The notes under the pieces: model-generated | What the model saw: only the letters and a program-made list of their open reading frames with translations | Told to the model about the DNA's origin: nothing | The model's database searches: none | NCBI GenBank assembly: GCA_035995205.1 | Contig: DASYKS010000090.1 | Coordinates: 1-64,000, forward strand | Reading direction: 5' to 3' | DNA: 64,000 bases | DNA from: DASYKS01 sp035995205 | GTDB taxonomy: Bacteria > Acidobacteriota > Thermoanaerobaculia > Multivoradales > UBA5704 | Part shown: in pieces, positions 19,272 through 27,452 of the stretch | Numbering within the stretch: the first letter of the stretch is position 1 | How the letters are laid out: every line of letters starts with the position of its first letter | Made by a program: the position numbers and the translations under genes

Positions 19272-19718
19272 TCAGCCCGTTCCGCCGCGACCCTTCGGGT
19301 CGCGGCCATTCGGTTCGGTCACCAAGCCGACGTTTTGGATGCCGCCGCGATACAGAAGATCGAGCACTTCGATCACCTGGCCGTAGGGGACGTCGCGATC
19401 ACCTTTCAAGAACACCGAGGCGTCCCCTTTGGCGGCGATCTCGGCCTGCACCGCGGCGACCAACGCGTCTTTGGCCACGGGAGTCTCGCGCAGGTAGAGC
19501 AGGCCGTCGCGGCGGATCGACAGGATCAGCGGATCTTCCACCCGCAACGGCAAATTCTGCGCCGCGGCTTGCGGCAGCTTCACCTCGATTCCCTGGTGGA
19601 GCATCGGGGCCGCGACCATGAAGATGATCAACAGCACGAGCATCACGTCGACCAACGGGGTGACGTTGATGTCGGCCATCAGGCCGTCTTCTTCCTGTTC
19701 GCCGAGCTGAAAAGCCAT
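19272..19718 (-). CDS. tolR: TolR/ExbD biopolymer transport protein
   Basis: 148 aa with one transmembrane helix carrying the proton-path Asp in the hallmark MADINVTPLVDVMLVLLIIF (residues about 14-33). A periplasmic domain follows (VKLPQAAAQNLPLRVEDPL...VPYGQVIEVLDLLYRGGI). It forms the proton channel with TolQ. Gene spacing to tolQ is 36 bp. Confidence 0.95.
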   Translation of the reverse strand: MAFQLGEQEEDGLMADINVTPLVDVMLVLLIIFMVAAPMLHQGIEVKLPQAAAQNLPLRVEDPLILSIRRDGLLYLRETPVAKDALVAAVQAEIAAKGDASVFLKGDRDVPYGQVIEVLDLLYRGGIQNVGLVTEPNGRDPKGRGGTG

Positions 19719-19754
19719 TGCGGTCGGAGCCTCTCGCGAGTCTTTAGAACGGGC

Positions 19755-20486
19755 CTAGGTGAAATTCCGTTCCGCGAGGTTCAACAGCTCGAGGGCGAAG
19801 TCTTCCATCCGGGCTTTGAGCGAGCGTACGCGGCCGGCGAGATAGTTGTAACTGATCAAGGCGGGGATCGCGGCGCCGAGGCCGGCGGCCGTATTGATCA
19901 ACGCTTCCGCGATGCCAGGGGCGACGGTGACGATCGAGGTCGAGCCGGTCGCGCCGATCTGGGAGAACGCGACCATGATCCCCCAAACGGTACCGAACAG
20001 GCCGATGAACGGGGTGGCGCCCGCGGTGGTGGCGAGAAACGACGTCCAGCGAGAAAGCGCCTGAACCTCGACCCCCGCGGCGCGCTTCAAGCTTCGTTCG
20101 AGCGAGGCGAGCGAGGTGATCTTCAAGCCGCGCCGGTCGCCGGTCGGACCTTCCGGGTTCGCCGCCTTGATCTGGCTGTCGATCTCCGCGTAGCCGGCCT
20201 GGAACAGGCCGACCAGTGGCGAGCCCTGCAGACGGTTCGCGGCGGCGTTGACCTCGCTGAATTTCTGGCTCTGGTGGAACAGGTCGAGGAACTCCCGGGT
20301 GTGTTTTTCCGCGCGGTTGAGTTGCGCGAGCTTGCCGACCAGGACCGACCAGGAGATCAGGGAAAATGTGAGCAGGATGGCGAGGACCAGCTTGGCGACC
20401 GGCCCCGATTCGGTGAAGAAATCGAACAGCCCCGGGCTGGCGGCGGCAGGGGAAGAGATCTGGAGGAAGGCGAGAATCATCGGCAA
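19755..20486 (-). CDS. tolQ: TolQ/ExbB proton channel protein
   Basis: 243 aa with three membrane segments (about residues 30-50, 150-170, 185-205) and the MotA/ExbB signature TAGATPFIGLFGTVWGIMVAF and EALINTAAGLGAAIPALISYNY. It uses the proton motive force with TolR to energise TolA. It is the first gene of the six-gene operon and is divergent from the SDR gene; the 291-bp gap should hold its promoter. Met3 (20480) is an alternative start. Confidence 0.95.
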   Translation of the reverse strand: MPMILAFLQISSPAAASPGLFDFFTESGPVAKLVLAILLTFSLISWSVLVGKLAQLNRAEKHTREFLDLFHQSQKFSEVNAAANRLQGSPLVGLFQAGYAEIDSQIKAANPEGPTGDRRGLKITSLASLERSLKRAAGVEVQALSRWTSFLATTAGATPFIGLFGTVWGIMVAFSQIGATGSTSIVTVAPGIAEALINTAAGLGAAIPALISYNYLAGRVRSLKARMEDFALELLNLAERNFT

Positions 20487-20777
20487 GATGGGGGTCGGGG
20501 GCTCGGGTTCATGTTGGTTGAAGGTGGGCGTTGCGGCCGGGGTGGCTGTGCGTTCGCGTCCCGCGTCCGAAGTCGCGGCAACGTAACACGCGCCTCATTG
20601 GCCTGTCCACGGCCGGCAAGCAAGGAGCGCGCCCGGGGCCGGTCGTTGCGTGGTCGCCGCGGGGCTTGCCTGAGCCACTACCGGCCCCCGTGGTACTCTT
20701 CTGCGCCGGTTCCGTCTGATTTCGGAGCAACCTTTAAAGGCGACGGGATCGGAACCGCACGAGGAGGATCTCCCGGC

Positions 20778-21476
20778 ATGTCGAGAGTCGTGATCACGGG
20801 CGCCGCGGGCGCCCTGGGCAAAAGCGTGGTCTCGCGCTTTCTTGCCGGTGGCGCGCGCATCCTGGCGATCGACGCCAACGAGGGCGGGCTTGCGGAGCTT
20901 GCGCAGCTCGCGCCGAGCGAGACGCTCGCCGTCCGGCGGGTCGATCTGGCGAATTCCGAGGCGGTGACCCGGCTGTTCGACGAGGTGGAAGGCGCCTCCG
21001 GCATTCCGAGCGCGATCGTCCATCTGGTCGGCGGTTTCCGCTTTGCGCGTTTCTCCGACCTCTCCGATCGCGACTGGAGCTACCTGGTCACGCTCAACCT
21101 GGAGACCACGTTCCGCATCTTCCGCGAAGCCGCGCGCCGGTTCGAGCGCGCGAAAGCGGGCTCGCTGGTGGCGGTATCGGCTCCCGCGGCGTTCGAAGGG
21201 GCGGCGGGGGTGGGCGCCTACGCCGGCTGCAAAGCCGCGGTGCTCCGCATGGTCGAAGCGCTCGCCCGCGAGCTCGCCCCCTTCGGAGGGCGGGCGAACG
21301 CCGTGCTGCCGGGAACGATGGACACCTCCGCCAACCGCGCGAGCATGCCCGACGTCGATCCGGCGACCTGGGCGCGCACGGAGGACGTGGCCGAGGCGAT
21401 CTGGTTCCTCACCACCGAGCAAGCGCGCGCGATCAACGGCGCGGCGGTCCGGGTTCCCGGGCCGACCCTGCCGTGA
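20778..21476 (+). CDS. SDR family oxidoreductase
   Basis: 232 aa from ATG 20778, which has GAGGAGG about 12 bp upstream; the in-frame open region extending back to 19254 is antisense to tol genes and was rejected. The Rossmann motif GAAGALGK lies at residues 8-15, Asp at the end of beta-2 (AIDAN) suggests NAD(H), and the catalytic Y-x3-K is YAGCK with Ser in AVSAP. C-terminal GAAVRVPGP is typical. It is related to short-chain dehydrogenases of unknown substrate (YfdR/quinoid-like group). The glutaredoxin-like gene follows 22 bp later. Confidence 0.88.
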   Translation: MSRVVITGAAGALGKSVVSRFLAGGARILAIDANEGGLAELAQLAPSETLAVRRVDLANSEAVTRLFDEVEGASGIPSAIVHLVGGFRFARFSDLSDRDWSYLVTLNLETTFRIFREAARRFERAKAGSLVAVSAPAAFEGAAGVGAYAGCKAAVLRMVEALARELAPFGGRANAVLPGTMDTSANRASMPDVDPATWARTEDVAEAIWFLTTEQARAINGAAVRVPGPTLP

Positions 21477-21498
21477 CGCACGGATTGGAAACGCGCGA

Positions 21499-21993
21499 AT
21501 GAGCCTACGACCGAAGTTGCTCTGGGATTCGACCGCCTCCGCTCCGCCCGCGGCGCAGGTCGAGCCGGTGGACGTGGCGACCGACGCGGAAGGCGCCGCG
21601 CTGCTCGCGCGGCTCGGCCTTTCGCGCGCCGACTTGCCGGTTCTGCTGGTCGTCGATGCGATAGGCAAACTTCGCGTCGTCGGCTCCCGGCTCTCCGCCA
21701 CAGAGATCGGGTCGCTCGCCGAAGGCCACGGGGTGCCCACCTCCGCGCTTACCGTCTACGGCGCTTCCTGGTGCCCCGACTGCCGCGTCGCGAAACGAGT
21801 CCTCGCCGAGGCCGGCACGCGGTACGAAGAAATCGATATTGATCAAGACGCGGCGGCCGCCTCGACGGTGATCGCCCGAAGCGGCGGGCGCCGCGTGATC
21901 CCGACGTTCGCATTCGACGGCCGAATCTGGGCGTTCAACCCGCCGCCGCCCCAACTGCGACGGCTGCTCGAAGGCTCCGGTTCAGCCCCTTAG
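21499..21993 (+). CDS. Glutaredoxin-like protein with N-terminal extension
   Basis: 164 aa from ATG 21499. The C-terminal about 80 residues form a glutaredoxin fold: VYGASWCPDCRVAK with redox pair Cys92/Cys95 (CPDC rather than CPYC), the TVP-loop equivalent RRVIPTF, and EEIDIDQD. The N-terminal about 80 residues hold a second alpha/beta segment (AQVEPVDVATDAEGAALLARL...VLLVVDAIGKL), possibly a degenerate repeat of the same fold. It probably acts as a cytosolic thiol-disulfide reductase. It follows the SDR gene on the same strand. Confidence 0.8.
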   Translation: MSLRPKLLWDSTASAPPAAQVEPVDVATDAEGAALLARLGLSRADLPVLLVVDAIGKLRVVGSRLSATEIGSLAEGHGVPTSALTVYGASWCPDCRVAKRVLAEAGTRYEEIDIDQDAAAASTVIARSGGRRVIPTFAFDGRIWAFNPPPPQLRRLLEGSGSAP

Positions 21994-22068
21994 ATTCCAA
22001 GCTCCGCGCGATAGGGAGGGCTTCGAACTCGCCCGGCCGACGCGGATCCCAAGAGGAGACTATTCGCG

Positions 22069-22863
22069 ATGAAAGTCGCCGTATGTATCAAACAGGTGCC
22101 CAACGTCGAGGCCCGCCTGCGGGTGGCCAAGGACGGGCGCTGGATCGACGAGGAAGACCTGTCGTTCGTCACCAACGAGAGCGACCGCTACGCGCTCGAA
22201 GAGGGATTGAAGATCGCCGAAGCGACGGGCGGTGAGGTGGTGGTCGTAAGCCTCGGCCCTGAGCGCGTGAAAGACGCCCTAAAGAAGGCCCTAGCCGTGG
22301 GCGCCGCGCGCGCCATGTTCTTGAAAGATCCGGCGTTTGCGGGAGGCGACGCGCTCGCCACCGCCCGCGCGCTCGCCGCCGCGATCCGGCGCGAGGCTTT
22401 CGATCTCGTCTTGACCGGCAGCCAGTCCGACGACGTCGGCTACGGCAGCACCGGGTCTCTCGTCGCCGGCCACCTCGGCTGGCCGCACGCCTGGCTGGTG
22501 ATCGGCCTGGAGATCGAAGAAGGCGGCAAGACCGCCCAGGTCAAGCGCGAGATGGAAAGCGGCATGAACGAGATCTTCCGCTTGAACCTGCCCGCCGTGA
22601 TCGAGATCCAGGCGGGGATCAACCACCCGCGCTATGCCTCGCTCAAGGGGATCATGGGCGCGAACAAGAAACCGATCGAAGAGGTCGACGCCGCAGGGCT
22701 CGGGCTCGACCCGTCGGCCCTCGGCCTGGCCGGCTCGCGGCTGGAGATCGTCTCGGTCGCCTTCCCCGAAAGCGGCACGGGAGCGCAGATTCTCACCGGC
22801 GACGCCGCGACCGCGGCGCAGGCGCTGGTCGACAAGCTGCGCCAGGAAGCGAGGGTCCTCTAA
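22069..22863 (+). CDS. etfB: Electron transfer flavoprotein beta subunit
   Basis: 264 aa; starts MKVAVCIKQVPNVEAR with GAGGAG upstream. The AMP/flavin-binding beta-subunit core includes LTGSQSDDVGYGSTGSLVAGHLGWP and the LPAVIEIQAGINHPRYASLKGIM signature. With EtfA it accepts electrons from acyl-CoA and other dehydrogenases and passes them to ETF-quinone oxidoreductase. The stop overlaps the etfA start (TAATG). Confidence 0.96.
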   Translation: MKVAVCIKQVPNVEARLRVAKDGRWIDEEDLSFVTNESDRYALEEGLKIAEATGGEVVVVSLGPERVKDALKKALAVGAARAMFLKDPAFAGGDALATARALAAAIRREAFDLVLTGSQSDDVGYGSTGSLVAGHLGWPHAWLVIGLEIEEGGKTAQVKREMESGMNEIFRLNLPAVIEIQAGINHPRYASLKGIMGANKKPIEEVDAAGLGLDPSALGLAGSRLEIVSVAFPESGTGAQILTGDAATAAQALVDKLRQEARVL

Positions 22864-23852
22864 TGTCGAACAATGTTTGGGCGGTCCTCCAACTGCGCGA
22901 AGGCCAGGTCTCGCGCGCCGCGCTCGAAACGATCGCCGCGGCGCAAAAGCTCGCCTCGGCGATCGGCGGCAAGGCCGAAGCCGTGGTGCTCGGTTCCGGA
23001 GTGGGCGACGCCGCAACCGCCGCGGCCGGTCGCGATCTCGCCGCGATCCACGTGGCCGATCATGCCGACCTCGCGAGCTACACCCCCGGGGCCTTCATCG
23101 GCGCGCTCGCCCCCGCGCTTCGCGCCGCGCAGCCGGCGTTCGTGGTCTTCGCCCACACCTATCAGACGGTCGATTACGCGCCGCGCCTCGCGCACGAAAT
23201 CGGCGCCGGGCTGCTGCCGCAGATCACCGGGTTTACCTCCGACTCCGGCGCGCTGCTCTTTTCCCGGCCGATCCTGGGCGGCAAGCTGCAAGCGAAGGTA
23301 AAGGTCCGCGGCGAAGGGACGGTGATCGTCTCGATCCAGTCGGGAGCGTTCGCGGCCGATTCGGTCGTCGCCGGTTCCGCCCCGGCGCCGATCCAGCCGC
23401 TCGCCGATCTGTCGGAAATCAAACCGGAGCGCGAGATTCTCGGCATCGAAGAAGTCGGCGGAGATCAGATCGACCTCACCAAATCCGAGATCATCGTCGC
23501 CGTCGGCCGCGGCATCGGCGGCGCCGACAAGCTGGGACCGGTCGAAGATCTGGCCAAAGCCCTGGGCGCCGAGATCGGCGCGAGCCGGCCGGTGATCGAC
23601 AGCGGCTGGTTGCCCCGCGACCGCCAGATCGGCTCGTCGGGCCAGACCGTCGCGCCGAAGCTCTACATCGCCCTTGGCATCTCCGGCGCGATCCAGCACT
23701 TGGTCGGCATGAAAGCCTCGACCTGCGTGGTCGCGATCAACAAGGACCCCGGCGCGCCGATCTTCGCGGTCGCCAACTACGGCATCGTGGCGGACGTCCA
23801 CGAAGTCCTCCCCCCCCTTACCGCGGCGGTCAAAGCGGCCAAGGGAGTATGA
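22863..23852 (+). CDS. etfA: Electron transfer flavoprotein alpha subunit
   Basis: 329 aa. The C-terminal FAD domain is clear: VAVGRGIGGADKL, LGAEIGASRPVIDSGWLPRDRQIGSSGQTVAPKLYIALGISGAIQH (read as consecutive family blocks) and VAINKDPGAPIF. It forms the heterodimer with EtfB, from which it is translated by overlap. The stop overlaps the cupin gene start by 4 bp. Confidence 0.96.
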   Translation: MSNNVWAVLQLREGQVSRAALETIAAAQKLASAIGGKAEAVVLGSGVGDAATAAAGRDLAAIHVADHADLASYTPGAFIGALAPALRAAQPAFVVFAHTYQTVDYAPRLAHEIGAGLLPQITGFTSDSGALLFSRPILGGKLQAKVKVRGEGTVIVSIQSGAFAADSVVAGSAPAPIQPLADLSEIKPEREILGIEEVGGDQIDLTKSEIIVAVGRGIGGADKLGPVEDLAKALGAEIGASRPVIDSGWLPRDRQIGSSGQTVAPKLYIALGISGAIQHLVGMKASTCVVAINKDPGAPIFAVANYGIVADVHEVLPPLTAAVKAAKGV

Positions 23853-24361
23853 AGAAGGCAGCCGAGCGAACGGCCGAGCTGGTCGCCTCGCTCGGCCTCA
23901 TCCCCCATCCGGAAGGGGGCTGGTTCGCCGAAAGCTACCGCGCTGCCGAAAGGATAAGAGCCCAGCACCTCCCCGCACGCTTCGGCGGCGGCCGGCCGTT
24001 TTCGACCGCCATCTACTTTCTCCTGAAGAGCGGCCACCCCTCCCACCTCCACCGCCTCCACGCGGACGAGCTCTGGCACTTCCACGAGGGAAGTCCGATC
24101 GCGATCCACGTCCTCGACACGGCCGGCCAACACCGCACCATCCGTCTGGGCGCTGCGATCTCGGAGGGGGAGACGTTTCAAGCTTGCATCCCCGCCGGCT
24201 GCTGGTTTGGAGCGGAGGTTGTCGCGCCGGATTCCTACGCGCTGGTCGGCTGCACGGTCGCGCCGGGGTTTGACTTCGCCGATTTCGAGATGGGGGAGCG
24301 GGGGGAGTTACTGGCTCAATACCCGGAGCATCGTGAGCTGATCGACCGGCTGGCCAGGTGA
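23849..24361 (+). CDS. DUF985-family cupin protein
   Basis: 170 aa from ATG 23849, overlapping the etfA stop as ATGA. The start LGLIPHPEGGWFAESYR, then FSTAIYFLLKSG, HRLHADELWHFHEGSP and IPAGCWFGAEV are the DUF985 (YML079-like) cupin signature with potential metal-binding His and Glu residues. Function is unknown; cupins of this type bind a small ligand or sugar. Coupling to ETF may be incidental. Confidence 0.88.
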   Translation: MKKAAERTAELVASLGLIPHPEGGWFAESYRAAERIRAQHLPARFGGGRPFSTAIYFLLKSGHPSHLHRLHADELWHFHEGSPIAIHVLDTAGQHRTIRLGAAISEGETFQACIPAGCWFGAEVVAPDSYALVGCTVAPGFDFADFEMGERGELLAQYPEHRELIDRLAR

Positions 24362-24367
24362 TGCGGG

Positions 24368-24396
24368 TTGCACAAAACTAAACCCTAGGTTAATCT
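24368..24396 (+). promoter_or_regulatory. Promoter and likely AbiEi operator
   Basis: TTGCAC (24368-24373) and TAATCT (24391-24396) are spaced by 17 bp. The predicted start point, about 7 bp on, coincides with GTG 24403/ATG 24406, implying a leaderless mRNA. An imperfect palindrome (TAAACC and GGTTAA around CTA, 24379-24393) overlaps the spacer and -10, where the AbiEi repressor would be expected to bind. Confidence 0.5.
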
Positions 24397-24402
24397 TCGT
24401 GC

Positions 24403-25008
24403 GTGATGGGTACGGCTATCTCGATCGCTTCTAGGCAAGGAAACGCTCCCGATTGGGGTGCGCTCTTCGGCGTCGCACAGGCCCAAAGCGGCTATTTCAC
24501 GACTGGGCAGGCGGCTGAGGCAGGCTACTCTCCCCAACTGCTCCAAAAGTACCTCGGCAACGGGAAGGTTGCGCGAGTGATGCGGGGCATCTATCGCCTC
24601 GTTCACTTCCCGGCCGGTGAGCAAGAGGAACTGGTCTGGCTCTGGCTTTGGGCCGAGCAGGCTGGCGTCTTTTCTCATGAGACCGCGCTCGCGCTGTACG
24701 ACCTATCCGACGTGCTGCCCTCCATCGTTCACATGATAATTCCGGTGAGCTGGCGGCACAGACGGCTGCGAGTACCTCAGGGGCTCGTTCTGCACTATGC
24801 CGACCTTCGCGATATCGATCGAGCGCAGTTCTCGGTCGTCCCGGTGACGTCGCCGCGAAGAACCCTGCGAGATTGTATTGAGTCTAACGTCTTTCCCGAC
24901 CTTGTTCGCCAAGGGGTGCTGCAGGCTCGGCGTCGCGGTCTCATCTCGGAGAGGGATTCCGGAGAGCTCAACGCCGCACTTGAACGGGCGTCTGAAGGCA
25001 CCTCTTGA
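24403..25008 (+). CDS. AbiEi-type antitoxin of a type IV toxin-antitoxin system
   Basis: 201 aa. The N-terminal winged-helix region (FTTGQAAEAGYSPQLLQKYLGNGKVARVMRGIYRLVHFP) is the AbiEi antitoxin DNA-binding motif. The C-terminal antitoxin domain has FSHETALALYDLSD and VTSPRRTLRDCI. Known AbiEi proteins repress their own operon and counteract AbiEii without binding it. The start is GTG 24403 or the adjacent ATG 24406. The gene ends overlapping the toxin start. It is more AT-rich than neighbours, consistent with horizontal acquisition. Confidence 0.9.
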   Translation: MMGTAISIASRQGNAPDWGALFGVAQAQSGYFTTGQAAEAGYSPQLLQKYLGNGKVARVMRGIYRLVHFPAGEQEELVWLWLWAEQAGVFSHETALALYDLSDVLPSIVHMIIPVSWRHRRLRVPQGLVLHYADLRDIDRAQFSVVPVTSPRRTLRDCIESNVFPDLVRQGVLQARRRGLISERDSGELNAALERASEGTS

Positions 25009-25922
25009 TCCATCGTTACCCGACGCCTCTTGCCTTCAAGCAGGCGCTCGAACAGCGGCTCAGATCCTCCTCGATCCACGGCGTCGATTTCTCTCGCCGC
25101 CGCCAGCTGCTCGTCTTCGATCGGTTTCTCGCCCGGGTTGTCTTGGGCGTTGGCGATGCGATGACGCTCAAGGGAGGCCTGGTGCTTGAAATGCGCCTGG
25201 ATCGTGCTCGAACCACCAAGGACGTCGATCTGCACATGATGGGTTCCTCCGCCGACATCCTCGATCGACTTCAAGCCGCCGGTCGCCTCGATCTCGGCGA
25301 TTCCATGCTCTTCGAGGTCCAGCCAAATTCGGATCATCCCGACATCCAAAACGACGGGTTGAAATACGACGGTTTTCGCTATCGCGCCGAATGCCGGCTT
25401 GCGGGAGCGCTTTACGGTCGGCCGTTCGGAGTCGACGTGGCTTTCGGGGATCCGCTTGTCGGCGAGCCCGATCTGGCAGTGGCCGACGATCTCTTGAGCT
25501 TTGCGGGCATCGCCCCTCCAACGCTCCGCTTGTATCCAGTGGTTTCCCACGTCGCCGAGAAATTGCATGCTCTCACTATGCCCAGGAGCCGTCCGAACTC
25601 ACGCGTGAGAGATCTACCCGATATTGCCTTGCTCGCTACGACCGGCACGATCGAAGGGGCGAAGCTTCGCTTGGCACTCGAGAGGACGTTTAGATTTCGC
25701 GGAACTCATTCTTTGCCAGACTCCGTTCCTTCTCATCCTGCGTTTTGGGCAGAGCCCTACGCGAAGATGGCTACGGAGAACGACCTCCGCTGGACCACGC
25801 TCGTCGAGGTCACGGAAGCAGTGTCGGCATTTCTGGATCCTGTGCTCGCTTCATCCGACAACTGCGACACATGGGAATCAGGAGCTTGGCTATGGAGGTC
25901 CGCCGAGCGCGCGAGCGACTGA
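25005..25922 (+). CDS. AbiEii-type nucleotidyltransferase toxin
   Basis: 305 aa from TTG 25005, which overlaps the antitoxin stop (TTGA). The nucleotidyltransferase core LKGGLVLEMRLDRARTTKDVDL supplies the GG and D-x-D-type catalytic residues; VVSHVAEKLHALT and RVRDLPDIALL follow as in AbiEii/AbiGii proteins. Family toxins transfer nucleotides to RNA targets such as tRNA and cause growth arrest during phage infection. It forms a compact two-gene module with AbiEi, between housekeeping genes. Confidence 0.9.
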   Translation: MIHRYPTPLAFKQALEQRLRSSSIHGVDFSRRRQLLVFDRFLARVVLGVGDAMTLKGGLVLEMRLDRARTTKDVDLHMMGSSADILDRLQAAGRLDLGDSMLFEVQPNSDHPDIQNDGLKYDGFRYRAECRLAGALYGRPFGVDVAFGDPLVGEPDLAVADDLLSFAGIAPPTLRLYPVVSHVAEKLHALTMPRSRPNSRVRDLPDIALLATTGTIEGAKLRLALERTFRFRGTHSLPDSVPSHPAFWAEPYAKMATENDLRWTTLVEVTEAVSAFLDPVLASSDNCDTWESGAWLWRSAERASD

Positions 25923-25974
25923 AATCCCTCACGGGCTCGCGGCCGACGGCCGCCTTGCACCACGTCCTATCCCC

Positions 25975-26967
25975 TCAAAACTCCCCCACAAACGAAATCT
26001 CCGGCCGCAGCCGATACCCGGTCTCCCGCTCCACCACCTCCTGCACATGCGCGATCAGGTCGCGTACGTCGGCTGCCATGGCGGCTCCGACGTTGACGAA
26101 GATGTTCGCGTGGCGCGGGGAGACTTGCGCGCCCCCGATCTGGAAGCCTTTCAGGCCGCATTGGTCGACCAGGCGGCCGGCTCCGATGCCTTCGATTTTC
26201 TGGAAGATGGAGCCGGCGGAGGGTTCGGTGTCGAGGGGCGGGTGTTTCTCGGCGCGCCAGGCGAGGTTCTCGATCGCGATCCGGCGCAGACTGAGGCTAT
26301 CCGCGGGAGCTAGGGCGAACGTGGCAGCGAGCACGATGTCTCTTCGGTGGTGGAGGATCGAAGTGTCGTAGCCGAATTCGAAATAGGCGGCGGGGACGGT
26401 TTTGCGCTCGCCTTCGGCGGTGAGGATCTCGGCTTCGTGGGTAACCTCGGCGATGAACATGGTCCGTTCACGCGCCGGGGCGGGGGAGAGGAAGTGGAGG
26501 TTCTGCCAGAGCGCGCCGCCGACGGTGGACGGGATGCCGACGTAGTGCTCAAGCCCGGATAGTCCGGATTCGATTGCGGCCTCGATCAGGTCGGGGAAGA
26601 CCCGGGCGCCGCTTTCGGCGCGTAGGAGGCCGGCGGTCTCGTCGATCCGGATGTCGCGCGCCCGGTTGCGGATCACCAGGCCGCGAAAGCCGCGGTCGCC
26701 CACGAGGATATTCGCGCCGCAGCCGAGCAGGAACCAGGGGACTCCGCGCTCGCCCGCGGCGCGGATCGCCGCGGCGAGCGCGTCGGCGCTCGCAGGCTCA
26801 TAGAACAGATCGGCCGGGCCGCCGATGCGGAAGGTGGTAAACGGCGCGAGCGGCACGTCGAAACGCGCGGCGGGACCCAACGCGTGGGCGAGATCCTGAA
26901 GCTCCCCGAGCCCAGGCGCCGCGACCGTCAGCGCACCTTCCACACACTCCACACTGGGCTCACTCAT
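25975..26967 (-). CDS. murB: UDP-N-acetylenolpyruvoylglucosamine reductase
   Basis: 330 aa. The FAD-binding half shows TTFRIGGPADLFYEP and FLLGCGANILVGDRGFRGLVI; the substrate domain has GIPSTVGGALWQN and catalytic Ser in EPSAGSIFQKIEG, with the C-terminal catalytic Glu in RPEISFVGE. It makes UDP-MurNAc for peptidoglycan. It overlaps the rpiB 3' end by 8 bp and is translated after it. An N-terminal extension of about 30 residues precedes the usual start. Confidence 0.95.
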   Translation of the reverse strand: MSEPSVECVEGALTVAAPGLGELQDLAHALGPAARFDVPLAPFTTFRIGGPADLFYEPASADALAAAIRAAGERGVPWFLLGCGANILVGDRGFRGLVIRNRARDIRIDETAGLLRAESGARVFPDLIEAAIESGLSGLEHYVGIPSTVGGALWQNLHFLSPAPARERTMFIAEVTHEAEILTAEGERKTVPAAYFEFGYDTSILHHRRDIVLAATFALAPADSLSLRRIAIENLAWRAEKHPPLDTEPSAGSIFQKIEGIGAGRLVDQCGLKGFQIGGAQVSPRHANIFVNVGAAMAADVRDLIAHVQEVVERETGYRLRPEISFVGEF

Positions 26968-27388
26968 CGAGCAGCTGAATGCGCCGGGCGTGGCGCCCCC
27001 CCTCGAATTCCGTGTCGAGGAAGGCGCGCACGATATCGAGCGCCAGCTCCAGCGGAATCATCCGCTCGCCGATCGAGATCACGTTCGCGTCGTTGTGCTG
27101 GCGGCCGAGGCGCGCGGTTTCGAGCGACCAGCAGAGGGCGCAACGGGCGCCTTTGACCCGGTTGGCGGCCATCGCCTCGCCATTGCCCGAGCCGCCGAGG
27201 ACGATGCCGCGATCGACCTCCCCGCTCGCCACCGCCTCGGCGACCGGGCGGCAGAACAGGGGATAGTCGACCGGCTCGGTCGAGTGCGTGCCGAAATCGA
27301 CGACGTCGTGACCGAGCGAGAGGAGCAGCGCCTCGATCTCTTCTTTGTAGCGAAATCCGGCGTGGTCCGAGCCCAGGGCGATACGCAT
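26960..27388 (-). CDS. rpiB: Ribose-5-phosphate isomerase B
   Basis: 142 aa from ATG 27388; longer frames are antisense to the sulfatase promoter region. Diagnostic: MRIALGSDHAGFRYKEEI, DVVDFGTHSTEPVDYP, VLGGSGNGEAMAANRVKG, ALCWSLETARLGRQHNDANV. It interconverts ribose-5-P and ribulose-5-P. It precedes murB on the minus strand and is divergent from the sulfatase gene at 27453 with only a 64-bp gap. Confidence 0.95.
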   Translation of the reverse strand: MRIALGSDHAGFRYKEEIEALLLSLGHDVVDFGTHSTEPVDYPLFCRPVAEAVASGEVDRGIVLGGSGNGEAMAANRVKGARCALCWSLETARLGRQHNDANVISIGERMIPLELALDIVRAFLDTEFEGGRHARRIQLLDE

Positions 27389-27452
27389 CGCAATCTTCTC
27401 CTCGTGCCCCAGGCGGTGGTCGGGGGTCCCCGGATTGTACAATCCCGCCGAC

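Noticed and set aside
19254..20777. A 740-aa extension of the SDR protein
   Set aside because: The added part is antisense to tolA, tolR and tolQ; the RBS and Rossmann motif place the start at 20778.
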